This document shows positions 6,990 to 14,158 of a stretch of 15,253 nt of DNA, one piece after another. The stretch spans positions 1-15,253 of the forward strand of contig QMYO01000011.1 in NCBI GenBank assembly GCA_003662715.1, written 5' to 3'. Origin of the DNA: Candidatus Bathyarchaeota archaeon (GTDB taxonomy: Archaea > Thermoproteota > Bathyarchaeia > Bathyarchaeales > Bathyarchaeaceae). Within the stretch, counting starts at the first letter, position 1. Every line of letters begins with the position of its first letter. The notes under the pieces were generated by a model, which worked only from the letters and a program-made list of their open reading frames with translations, was not told the origin of the DNA and searched no databases. The position numbers and the translations under genes are program-made.

Positions 6990-9074
6990 TTAAACGCAGA
7001 CTGGGCACACTTGGCTGTAGTCTGCTAGGGTTCCCTCGCTTTCTATAGGTCTCAGAACTTGCACTTCTCGGCTTCCATGGCGGTAAACGGTGATTCCTTT
7101 ACATCCCAACTTATACGCAAGCAGATATGCCTTCTCAATGTCGTTAGGTGTCGCCCAGTTGGGAAAGTTGATGGTTTTTGAAACTGCGTTGTCTGTGTAC
7201 TTTTGAAATGCCGCTTGCATACGAACATGCCACTCTGCACTTATGTCGTGAGCGGTCACAAAGAGTTTTCTAATGTGCTCTGGAATCTCTTCCACATCTT
7301 GAATAGACGTTTTTCTTGATATCTTTTTTATCAGTTCCTCGCTGTAGAAGCCTTCTTTCAAAGCGATATTCTCGAATAGCGAATTGACTTCAACAAGGCT
7401 TCTTCCTAGACTTTCTGCGACTTCGCGAACATAGGCAATGGCAAAGAGCGGTTCGATTCCTTGGGAGCATCCAGCGATTATGCTTATAGTTCCCGTGGGA
7501 GCAACGGTTGTTACGGTGGCGTTTCTTAGGGTTTTGAACTGTTTTTCCCAGATGCTTCCTTTGAAGTTTGGAAAGCTTCCCTTTTCTTCGCCTAATTCAG
7601 CGCTCATTTTCTTTCCTTCATCATTTATGAATTTCATGAGTTTTTCTGCTGTTTGTAAGCCTTTTTCTGTGTCGTATTTTATGCCCATTTTTATGAGCAT
7701 GTCGTCGAAACCCATCACTCCTAAGCCAATTTTTCGGTTGCCCTTGGTTATCTTTTCTATCTCGGGTAGAGTGTACACGTTGGCGTCTACGACGTTGTCG
7801 AGAAACCTAACCGCCAGCCTCACCGTTTTCCTCAGTCTATCCCAGTCCATCTTGCCATCGGCGGTCACAAATTTGCTGACGTCGATGCTTCCTAAGTTAC
7901 AGGATTCGTATGGTAGAAGAGGTTGTTCTCCACATGGGTTTGTAGCTTCTATCTGTCCAATATGAGGCGTTGGGTTGTGACGGTTAATTGTGTCAATAAA
8001 AATAACTCCAGGCTCACCGTTTTTCCAAGCCATCATTATTATTAAATTCCATATTGCCCTAGCCTTCATTGACTTCACGACCTCGCCGTTTCTGGGATTT
8101 ATCAATTCAAAGTCACCGTCTTTCTCAACAGCCTCCATGAATTTGTCAGTTATAGCCACCGAAATGTTGAAGTTCCTGAGCACTCCTTCCTTCTCCTTTG
8201 CAACAATAAAGTCCATAATTTCAGGATGGTCTACACGTAATATACCCATGTTAGCTCCTCTACGACGACCACCTTGCTTCATAACCTCAGTTGCAGTGTC
8301 ATAAATTTTGGCGAAAGATATTGCCCCTGAGGCTATGCCGCCTGTGGTTCTAACAACGTCTCCTCTTGGTCTAAGCCTTGAAAAGGAGAAACCAGTTCCT
8401 CCACCAGTCTTGTGGATTATGGCGGCTGCCTTCAACGTGTCGAATATGCCTTCTATGGAGTCTTCTACTGGTAGGACGAAGCAGGCGCTGAGTTGTCTGA
8501 ACATTGTGCCCGCGTTCATGATTGTAGGTGAGTTGGGAAGAAACTCAAGGCGGGTCATCATACGGTAAAACTCGTCTTCATATCGGGATATTTCAGCGTT
8601 GCTTTTGCCATATTGTTTTTCAACTTCAGCCAAACTTTTAGCGATTCTTCTAAACATCTGGCTGGTTGACTCTATTACCCTGCCTTTCTCGTCTTTACGA
8701 AGATATCGCCTTTCCAAAACGATGATGGCGTTTAAGGGCAACTTAAGCTCATCTGTCACGCCCAGCAAAGTCTTCATTTTTCTTATTTCCGCCCGCTTCT
8801 GCCTATAAAGAATGTAGGCTTTCGCTGTTCTTGCATGTCCATTTTCTATGAGGGTTTTCTCTACAATGTCTTGAACCTGCTCAACAGTCGGTATCTCACC
8901 TGGTTTCAGCTGTTTTTCCAGCGTCTCAACAACTTGTTCAGCTAACTTAACGGAAAGCACTCGGTCCTTGCCACCAATGGCTTTCGCTGCTTTCCATATA
9001 GCCTCCGCAATCTTGTTAGCGTTGAAATCGACAATTCTGCCGTCTCGTTTCTTTATCTTTTTAATCTTGTTCAT
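6990..9074 (-). CDS. nrdJ: Adenosylcobalamin-dependent (class II) ribonucleotide reductase
   Basis: This enzyme reduces ribonucleotides to deoxyribonucleotides using a thiyl radical made from adenosylcobalamin, independent of oxygen. It is about 694 residues, numbered here from the ATG. An N-terminal ATP-cone (about 3-95) suggests allosteric control by ATP/dATP. Catalytic features are Cys198 (SACFVLPVEDS) paired with Cys392 (ESCNLGS) for reduction, the N-P-C-G-E motif at 379-383 with thiyl Cys381, and APTGTISIIAG near 525-535 for phosphate binding. The C-terminus ends CPVCV; Cys690 and Cys693 are the expected swinging redox pair, but there is no longer Zn-ribbon tail. ATG 9074 follows AGGA (9082-9085) by seven bases; an in-frame TTG at 9089 would overlap that site. 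It is first in the operon with cobO. No NrdB-type subunit is nearby, as expected for class II. Confidence 0.96.
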   Translation of the reverse strand: MNKIKKIKKRDGRIVDFNANKIAEAIWKAAKAIGGKDRVLSVKLAEQVVETLEKQLKPGEIPTVEQVQDIVEKTLIENGHARTAKAYILYRQKRAEIRKMKTLLGVTDELKLPLNAIIVLERRYLRKDEKGRVIESTSQMFRRIAKSLAEVEKQYGKSNAEISRYEDEFYRMMTRLEFLPNSPTIMNAGTMFRQLSACFVLPVEDSIEGIFDTLKAAAIIHKTGGGTGFSFSRLRPRGDVVRTTGGIASGAISFAKIYDTATEVMKQGGRRRGANMGILRVDHPEIMDFIVAKEKEGVLRNFNISVAITDKFMEAVEKDGDFELINPRNGEVVKSMKARAIWNLIIMMAWKNGEPGVIFIDTINRHNPTPHIGQIEATNPCGEQPLLPYESCNLGSIDVSKFVTADGKMDWDRLRKTVRLAVRFLDNVVDANVYTLPEIEKITKGNRKIGLGVMGFDDMLIKMGIKYDTEKGLQTAEKLMKFINDEGKKMSAELGEEKGSFPNFKGSIWEKQFKTLRNATVTTVAPTGTISIIAGCSQGIEPLFAIAYVREVAESLGRSLVEVNSLFENIALKEGFYSEELIKKISRKTSIQDVEEIPEHIRKLFVTAHDISAEWHVRMQAAFQKYTDNAVSKTINFPNWATPNDIEKAYLLAYKLGCKGITVYRHGSREVQVLRPIESEGTLADYSQVCPVCV

Positions 9075-9075
9075 A

Positions 9076-9111
9076 TTGAAGTCCTTCAACCAGCGTTATT
9101 ATCGGTTTATA
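9076..9111 (-). promoter_or_regulatory. nrdJ control region: TATA-like box, and dyad over the ribosome binding site
   Basis: On the minus strand a TATAAA element (9106-9111) lies about 35 bases before the nrdJ ATG, so transcription would start close to the coding region with a very short leader. Immediately before the ATG a perfect dyad, TTGAAG-GA-CTTCAA (9076-9089), contains the AGGA ribosome-binding bases. It could be a repressor site or a weak RNA hairpin with a GGAC loop. Which one depends on the true transcript start. Confidence 0.35.
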
Positions 9112-9246
9112 CCCATTAATTTACTATGCCAAACTTATTAAAAAAGAAACCATTTTTTTCAAGCACAATATTCAAAACGCTTTGGTCTTAACAAGCTTTA
9201 AGTGTCTTCATAAAATCTAACTGAATAATGCCGTGTGGAGAAGATG

Positions 9247-10776
9247 ATGGAAACTTATCCATGGTGGAGTGAAAAACACAAGAAACTTGCAGAGGCTGCT
9301 AAAAAGTTCGCTGATGAAAACATACCGAGAGGAGAGGAAATACTGTGGACAAGAGAATTCCCATCAGACCTTTTGAAAAAAGTGGCTGAAAAAGGCTGGT
9401 TTAAAGCGCCGATTCCAAAGGAATATGGGGGCACAGACATAGGCGCTACAGGCTGCTGTATCATAACTGAAGAGCTCAGCCGAGTGTGTTTTGCGTTAGC
9501 TGGAGCCTACATAACAACAATAATCGGTGGCACAGAACAACTCATAAAATTCGGCGACACCAAACAAAAGAGAAGATGGCTACCTAAAATTGCTAAAGGC
9601 GAGCTGTTAGGAGCAATCTGCATATCCGAACCAGTCGTTGGTTCCGACGCTGCTGGCATGGAAACCACAGCGAAACGAGACGGCGATGAATATGTAATTA
9701 ATGGCAAGAAAAAATTCATAATCAACGCTGGAGTAGCTGACATATACTGTCTCTACGCTAAGACAAGCGACCGTATGGAGGACAGAGCCAAATACCGTCA
9801 TCTCAGCGCCTTCATCGTGGAGAAGGACACACCAGGATTCACCGTGGAAAGGATAAACGAACTCTCAGGATGGTTTGGTCTCCCCAACGGATACTTAGAC
9901 TTTGATAATGTAAGAGTGCCAGTGGAAAACAGAATAGGAGCCGAGGGCGACGGCTGGAAAATACTCGTAAACGGACTCAACTTGGAGAGAAACCTTTTCG
10001 CCGCTGGCATGCTAGGTCCAATGCGGGAAGCCACACGATATGCTGTTGGTCACGCTCAACGGCGAATCCAGTTCGGTCAACCCATCATCAACTTTCAAGT
10101 TAACCAGTTTAAAATCGCCGACATGATTTCGAGACTACGAACCGCCCGATTACTCGTGTATTACACTGCCCATCTTTTGGATATAAAGATGGAGCCAGTA
10201 TTAGAGGCAACAACAGCCAAGCTTTTCACATCCGAAGCTTACAAGATGTTACTGGATGATGCTGTTCAAGTGATGGGCGGCGACGGATGGACACGATTCT
10301 ATCCAGTTGAATCTTTCCTTAGAGACGCCAAAGTCAATGAAATGGCGGCTGGAACCAGCGAAGTTATGAGAACAATCCTCTACAGATGGGGACTAAAGGC
10401 TATGGCTGAGGAGTTAAAGATGCCGCATCGCAGGATACACAGAAAACTGGGAGTCCCAATATCCACCACCAAGCCTCAAACCATAACTGAAATCAGCGAA
10501 GAATCGGTACTCCAGCTACTTGCAGAAGACTATCAGGTTAACCCCAGCCTATACATGAGTAAAGAAGACATGAAAGAGATACTTACAGGCATAAGCGACA
10601 AGCAACTGGACAAACTGCTAACATCACTGGAAGCGAAAGGCTTAGCCCTTCTATACAAGAATAAACGGGGCAACATAACGCTGATAAAAGCAACCTACAA
10701 AGGATTGAAGCAAGCTAAGCCATTAGAACACTACAAATGGTTCCCCAAATGGATGGAAAAGAAGCAACTCTTCTAG
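9247..10776 (+). CDS. Acyl-CoA dehydrogenase with C-terminal winged-helix-like domain
   Basis: This is a flavoprotein that alpha,beta-dehydrogenates acyl-CoA esters and passes electrons to an ETF-like acceptor. It is 509 residues, numbered from the ATG. Residues about 10-380 are a full ACAD core: CISEPVVGSDAAGMET (about 125-140), the FAD/substrate loop; RRIQFGQPIINFQ (272-284); QVMGGDGWTRFYPVESFLRDAK (341-362). The usual catalytic Glu (YEGT) is replaced by Ala (MAAGT, Ala368), but GLNLER supplies Glu247 where isovaleryl-CoA dehydrogenase carries its base. The remaining residues, about 381-509, are extra for the family. About 415-490 read as a winged helix (helices SEESVLQLLAED, SKEDMKEILTG, SDKQLDKLLTSLEAKG, then LLYKNKRGNITLIKAT). 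GGAG (9237-9240) suits ATG 9247 better than ATG 9244 or GTG 9235. The substrate is unknown; no ETF or thiolase genes are nearby. Confidence 0.94.
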   Translation: METYPWWSEKHKKLAEAAKKFADENIPRGEEILWTREFPSDLLKKVAEKGWFKAPIPKEYGGTDIGATGCCIITEELSRVCFALAGAYITTIIGGTEQLIKFGDTKQKRRWLPKIAKGELLGAICISEPVVGSDAAGMETTAKRDGDEYVINGKKKFIINAGVADIYCLYAKTSDRMEDRAKYRHLSAFIVEKDTPGFTVERINELSGWFGLPNGYLDFDNVRVPVENRIGAEGDGWKILVNGLNLERNLFAAGMLGPMREATRYAVGHAQRRIQFGQPIINFQVNQFKIADMISRLRTARLLVYYTAHLLDIKMEPVLEATTAKLFTSEAYKMLLDDAVQVMGGDGWTRFYPVESFLRDAKVNEMAAGTSEVMRTILYRWGLKAMAEELKMPHRRIHRKLGVPISTTKPQTITEISEESVLQLLAEDYQVNPSLYMSKEDMKEILTGISDKQLDKLLTSLEAKGLALLYKNKRGNITLIKATYKGLKQAKPLEHYKWFPKWMEKKQLF

Positions 10777-10848
10777 CCAATAGACATAAACCGCATTCTC
10801 AGAAGCACAACCTATACATCGCCATCCTCCATGCCAGACAACATACCA

Positions 10849-10935
10849 TTGTTCAACAAAGAAAAAACGGGGTTGTTCAACAAATCAGAGACTCTATCTT
10901 TGTCCGACAATAAAAATTCCCCTTTGTCAGACAAA
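10849..10935. repeat. Array of four related palindromes, consensus TTGTYNRACAA
   Basis: Sites: TTGTTCAACAA at 10849-10859 and again at 10873-10883, TTGTCCGACAA at 10900-10910, and TTGTCAGACAA at 10924-10934 (extended to six-base arms, 10923-10935). The centres are 24, 27 and 24 bases apart. Sites 1-2 and 3-4 differ by a paired change, T to C in the left arm and A to G in the right arm, which keeps the symmetry. All four arms are perfectly self-complementary around one central base. This looks like a tandem operator for a dimeric DNA-binding protein. The single-base centre makes an RNA hairpin weak. All four also fall in one reading frame as Leu-Phe-Asn-Lys or Leu-Ser-Asp-Lys/Asn, so a coding origin cannot be excluded. 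Confidence 0.65.
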
Positions 10936-10958
10936 ACTACCAGAAAAACAGAGGAAAT

Positions 10959-10978
10959 CATGGAGAGATATCTCCATG
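10959..10978 (+). promoter_or_regulatory. Perfect 8-bp stem-loop with GATA loop, enclosing a GGAG and an ATG
   Basis: CATGGAGA (10959-10966) pairs with TCTCCATG (10971-10978) around the loop GATA. The left arm holds GGAG, a possible ribosome binding site, and the right arm ends in an ATG 10 bases after it. In RNA both would be hidden in the stem. There is no following T-run, so it is not an obvious terminator. It may also serve as a DNA-level dyad. Confidence 0.5.
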
Positions 10979-11101
10979 TCAACAACTTATATCATCATAT
11001 CTACATTAAAATTTAAGAAGGGATACTCTAAATATCTTACAATCCGTGTTGAAGCAGAATCCCGGAAAGAAGAACATACAGATGAACCAAAAAATGAATA
11101 A
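10976..11101 (+). CDS. Possible 41-residue leader peptide overlapping the phosphodiesterase start
   Basis: The frame opens at ATG 10976, 10 bases after GGAG (10962-10965), and closes with TAA at 11099-11101. It begins MSTTYIIISTLKFKKGY and ends in a highly charged stretch (EAESRKEEHTDEPKNE). It overlaps the phosphodiesterase frame, whose candidate ATGs are at 11082 and 11094; its stop lies just past the second, a layout typical of translational coupling. I recognise no family. Its ribosome site and start codon lie in opposite arms of a perfect hairpin. It may be spurious. Confidence 0.25.
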   Translation: MSTTYIIISTLKFKKGYSKYLTIRVEAESRKEEHTDEPKNE

Positions 11102-12767
11102 GAAAACAAGAGTTTTCATCATTGGTCTAGACGGCGCGACATTTGACCTAATTCTCCCATGGATAAGAGAAGGAAAACTACCCTCACTTTCCTACATGAT
11201 GGAAAACGGCGTATACGGCGAACTAAAGTCCACAATACCCATCCTAACGCCAACCGCATGGTCTTCCTTCATGACAGGAAAAAACCCGGGAAAACATGGA
11301 ATCATCGGTTTTTTCACTCGAGACAAGGATAGCTATGTTGTAAAAGTTGTAAACTCTACACATAGGTCCGCAAAGGAGATATGGACCATATTAAGTGAAC
11401 ACGGCAAAAAGGTTGGAATAGTAAATGTGCCCCTCACTTACCCTCCGAAAAACGTTAATGGATTCATGATAACTGGCATGATGACCCCTCCAAAATCAGA
11501 TAACTTTACTTACCCTCCATCACTTAAAGAAGAAGTAGAGAAGATTGTTGGTGGAGGCACATTAGATCCTCTACTTACCTCTCTGGAAAGGGAAGACGTT
11601 TTCATCAATGAACTTTTTGGCTCCACTGAAAAATTGGCAAAAATCAGCCTACTTCTCATGGAAAAACAGGAACTTGACTTTTTCATGACGGTATTTAACG
11701 GCACCGATTATATTCAACATAGGTTCTGGAAGCACATAGATCCAGAGCATCCAGAGTATGAAGCTGAAAAGTCTGTGAAATATCGGAAAATGTTTCTTCA
11801 TTTTTATCAGAAAATAGACGAGATTCTCGGGAACTTCTTAAAAACGGCTGACGAGAGGACGACGGTAATCGTGATGTCTGATCATGGCGCTGGGCTTCTG
11901 CATAAGCATATACACGTTAATTCATGGCTTATACAAATGGGTTTGCTTAAGCTAAAGAAGCGGTTAACAACAAGGCTTAAGTGCTTCCTTTACAAAATTG
12001 GAGTAAACCCTGTGAAAATCGTAAACGCTTTGTTTTCAATACATCTCGGAAACATTAGAATTAAAACAAGCAGAACAGATAAAAAGCTTCAAGACATTTC
12101 AACAAGACTCTTCATGTCCTTTTCAGACGTGAACTGGCATAAGACAAAAGCATATTCCATCGGATCAGGAATTATCTACATTAACCTTAAGGGAAGAGAA
12201 CCCTTAGGAACCGTAAGTCCTGGTCAAGAATATGAAAGTTTGAGAGAACAAATTACCACCCGTTTATATGAACTTAAAGACCCTGAAACAAGCGAGTTTG
12301 TTATTGAAAAAGTCTATAAAAAAGAGGAAATCTTCAATGGACCCCACATAGACATGTTGCCAGACTTAGTTTTCATCCCAAAACATGGCTACGTGACTTT
12401 TGAAGAACATGGATTTGCAACTAATTCGGTTATCACTCGTTCTAAGTCTGTTTCAGGCACTCACAAGTTAAATGGCATCCTCATAATGAAGGGAAACGGA
12501 ATCAAAAAAAGTGCAACTTTAAAAGAAGCCAGCATTATGGATGTCGCTCCGACCATACTATACTTGTTGGGTTTACCTATACCAACGGATATGGATGGGC
12601 GAGTGTTGGAAGAGGCTTTAACTTCCTCCTATTTACGTTCAAATCCGATAAAATATGCAAAGGAAGCAGAAGATAGCGCAGGATTTCCCTCGGAGAAAAG
12701 AGATGAAGTATATAAAGATGAGGAGAAAATAAAGTCGAAGCTTCGAGCCCTCGGATATTTACCCTAG
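11082..12767 (+). CDS. Alkaline-phosphatase-superfamily phosphodiesterase / nucleotide pyrophosphatase-like
   Basis: This is a 561-residue metal-dependent phosphohydrolase of the type I phosphodiesterase/nucleotide pyrophosphatase group; the exact substrate is unknown. Two-metal-site residues are visible: Asp17 (IIGLDGATFD), nucleophile Thr56 (ILTPTAWSSFMTG, aligning with the T-x-P of NPP enzymes), Asp209 and His213 (NGTDYIQHRF), Asp267-His268 (VIVMSDHGAG) and His461 (SGTHKLNG). A middle segment (about 285-400) is a cap-like insertion. The tail KLRALGYLP is a common ending in this superfamily. No signal peptide or membrane helix is seen, so a cytoplasmic location is likely. The start is uncertain: ATG 11082 fits a TATA-like box at 11028-11035; ATG 11094 and GTG 11046 are also possible. 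It ends TAG, 14 bases from the converging UDG gene. Confidence 0.88.
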   Translation: MNQKMNKKTRVFIIGLDGATFDLILPWIREGKLPSLSYMMENGVYGELKSTIPILTPTAWSSFMTGKNPGKHGIIGFFTRDKDSYVVKVVNSTHRSAKEIWTILSEHGKKVGIVNVPLTYPPKNVNGFMITGMMTPPKSDNFTYPPSLKEEVEKIVGGGTLDPLLTSLEREDVFINELFGSTEKLAKISLLLMEKQELDFFMTVFNGTDYIQHRFWKHIDPEHPEYEAEKSVKYRKMFLHFYQKIDEILGNFLKTADERTTVIVMSDHGAGLLHKHIHVNSWLIQMGLLKLKKRLTTRLKCFLYKIGVNPVKIVNALFSIHLGNIRIKTSRTDKKLQDISTRLFMSFSDVNWHKTKAYSIGSGIIYINLKGREPLGTVSPGQEYESLREQITTRLYELKDPETSEFVIEKVYKKEEIFNGPHIDMLPDLVFIPKHGYVTFEEHGFATNSVITRSKSVSGTHKLNGILIMKGNGIKKSATLKEASIMDVAPTILYLLGLPIPTDMDGRVLEEALTSSYLRSNPIKYAKEAEDSAGFPSEKRDEVYKDEEKIKSKLRALGYLP

Positions 12768-12781
12768 CCAGAATCTTTAAC

Positions 12782-13477
12782 TTAGGTCAACATCTGCTTT
12801 ATCTTCTTAAACACATCTATCCACATTTCCCACGTAAGTCTCCCGGTTTGAGTGTTTTGTTTACTAGGATGATAGGAGGTTACGAGAAAGGGCATACCTT
12901 TGAACTTGTATATCCCTCCATGTTGAAAACGAGGCTTCACATCACTATTTCTTGGATACACATACTTCATATATGTATCAAAGGCTATCCTTCCAAGCGT
13001 TAGAACAATCTCAACCTTGTCGAGAAGTCGTAGCTCTTCTAACAGAAATTCGGAGCAGTTTCTTATCTCCTCTGCTAATGGTTTATTGCGGGGTGGAGCA
13101 CAGCGAACTGCGGCTGTTATATAAACAGACGTCAACTTTAAGCCATCATCTCTACTGACACTTTCGGGCTGGTTAGAGAAACCTGTCTCATATAGCGCCC
13201 TGATGAGCCAATCCCCTGAACTGTCACCTGTAAACATTCTACCCGTCCTATTACCTCCATGGGCTGCGGGAGCAAGACCGATTATAAGTAATCTTGCTTC
13301 AGGGTCACCGAAACCAGGGATGGGTTGACCCCAATAATGCCAATCCTTGTATCTACGTACTTTATTTATAGCGACCGTTGAAATGTAGTTTATAAGCCTT
13401 GGACATTTGCGACAGGAAATAATTCTCTTTCTGAGCACTTCAAAGGCGGTCTGGTTAACACTCGTCACTTCAATCAA
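12782..13477 (-). CDS. Family 5 (UDGb-type) uracil-DNA glycosylase with 4Fe-4S cluster
   Basis: This 231-residue DNA repair enzyme removes uracil, and in known UDGb enzymes also hypoxanthine and other deaminated bases, opening base-excision repair. Motif GLAPAAHGGNRTGRMFTGD (67-85) is the UDGb form; family 4 enzymes carry GEAPG plus E/D at this point, and the missing acidic residue is characteristic of family 5. Cys22 and Cys25 (CRKCPRL) with Cys126 and Cys141 are the expected iron-sulphur ligands. SYHPSKQNT (201-209) is the DNA-contacting motif. The start is TTG 13477, constrained by an in-frame stop at 13487-13489; GTG 13468 is the only close alternative. It lies 42 bases after the bud32 stop and is probably co-transcribed. 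Confidence 0.92.
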   Translation of the reverse strand: MIEVTSVNQTAFEVLRKRIISCRKCPRLINYISTVAINKVRRYKDWHYWGQPIPGFGDPEARLLIIGLAPAAHGGNRTGRMFTGDSSGDWLIRALYETGFSNQPESVSRDDGLKLTSVYITAAVRCAPPRNKPLAEEIRNCSEFLLEELRLLDKVEIVLTLGRIAFDTYMKYVYPRNSDVKPRFQHGGIYKFKGMPFLVTSYHPSKQNTQTGRLTWEMWIDVFKKIKQMLT

Positions 13478-13519
13478 ATCCGAGGTTTAACGCCATTTGC
13501 TCGTGGATAAACATTTTTG

Positions 13520-14155
13520 CTATTTTCTCTCAGAAACGTAGCGTCCTCTCCTCTCTATTTCCTGAATCTTTTTTAACACCTCTCTCGCCGCATCGTCGCC
13601 CACAGTTCTGGCGTATCCGTCCATGACCGCGCCAAAACACTCCTTTACATGCTTGTAATGTGTGCTCTGGAGCGCTCTTTTCATAAGGTGTAGGTCTACC
13701 CCTCTGGCTTCCAGTTCCTTGGATCGTTCGCTTAAACCAAAATCTACGAAAACGATTTTGTTTTGTGGAGTGAGAATCATGTTGGAGGTTGTGAGGTCGC
13801 TGTGAATGATTCCGTGGTTATGAAGTTGACCTATCAGCTTGCCGATGTAGCGGCATAAGCGTTGTCTATCTTCTGAAGGGAGATCGTTGAGAATCTGCTT
13901 GACTTGCTTTCCCTCAATGAATTCCATGATTATTGTTGATTTTGCGATGTCAACCATAAAAATGGTGGGTGTTGGCACTCCAGCTTCCTTAGCCTTATGA
14001 ATATTCTGGGATTCATGTATGGTTCGGTAAAACCGAATTGCCTCGTCTAACTGGGGTATGCGATATTTTTTTGGGAGGCGCTGCTTCATAATCACTTTAT
14101 GACCATGCCAGTTTTCTAGGTATAGGTTTGCTTCGGCGCCCTTTTTTATTAACAC
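13520..14155 (-). CDS. bud32: KEOPS complex atypical kinase/ATPase Bud32
   Basis: This 211-residue small RIO-like kinase acts with Kae1 in making threonylcarbamoyladenosine (t6A) at tRNA position 37. Seen: GAEANLY (6-12) as the glycine-poor nucleotide loop, Lys24 (VIMKQRLPKKYR), KEAGVPTP (56-63), MEFIEG (77-82), the catalytic loop HSDLTTSN (118-125) with Asp120 and Asn125, DFGLSERSKELEARGVDL (138-155), and a basic C-terminus RGRYVSERK. Full length for archaeal Bud32. Start GTG 14155 lies three bases after the kae1 stop, with GGAG at the end of kae1 eight bases before it, so translation is coupled. In some archaea the two are fused; here they are separate proteins. Confidence 0.95.
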   Translation of the reverse strand: MLIKKGAEANLYLENWHGHKVIMKQRLPKKYRIPQLDEAIRFYRTIHESQNIHKAKEAGVPTPTIFMVDIAKSTIIMEFIEGKQVKQILNDLPSEDRQRLCRYIGKLIGQLHNHGIIHSDLTTSNMILTPQNKIVFVDFGLSERSKELEARGVDLHLMKRALQSTHYKHVKECFGAVMDGYARTVGDDAAREVLKKIQEIERRGRYVSERK

Positions 14156-14158
14156 TGC

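Larger units (their letters stand above)
10777..11081. other. Non-coding or leader region with four dyads and a hairpin
   Basis: This stretch of about 305 bases between the ACAD stop and the phosphodiesterase start has no confident gene. It contains four related 11-bp dyads (10849-10935), an 8-bp stem-loop (10959-10978), a possible 41-codon leader ORF starting in that stem, and a TATA-like CTAAATAT (11028-11035) that could drive the phosphodiesterase gene from about 11059. A 61-codon frame from ATG 10831 also runs through it, in frame with the ACAD gene beyond its TAG stop, with no ribosome binding site. Each component is listed separately. Confidence 0.6.

Noticed and set aside
7438..7965. 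175-residue plus-strand ORF inside nrdJ
   Set aside because: It is antisense to a strongly conserved reading frame and has no motif or start signal. Several other antisense frames (for example 3850-4254 and 5394-5735) were dropped for the same reason.
10849..10935. CRISPR array
   Set aside because: Only four short palindromic units of 11 bp with spacers of about 13-16 bases, and two of the units differ. There are no cas genes.
10831..11016. 61-codon frame spanning the dyad array as a normal gene
   Set aside because: No ribosome binding site (the upstream bases are CCTCC-like), no recognisable family, and the conserved signal is the dyad symmetry. Kept only as an alternative reading of the repeats.
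10774..11016. TAG read-through (for example pyrrolysine) extending the acyl-CoA dehydrogenase by 80 codons
   Set aside because: The frame is open, but TAG also ends the MEDS, phosphodiesterase and bud32 genes here, so TAG looks like an ordinary stop, and the ACAD already has a complete extra domain.
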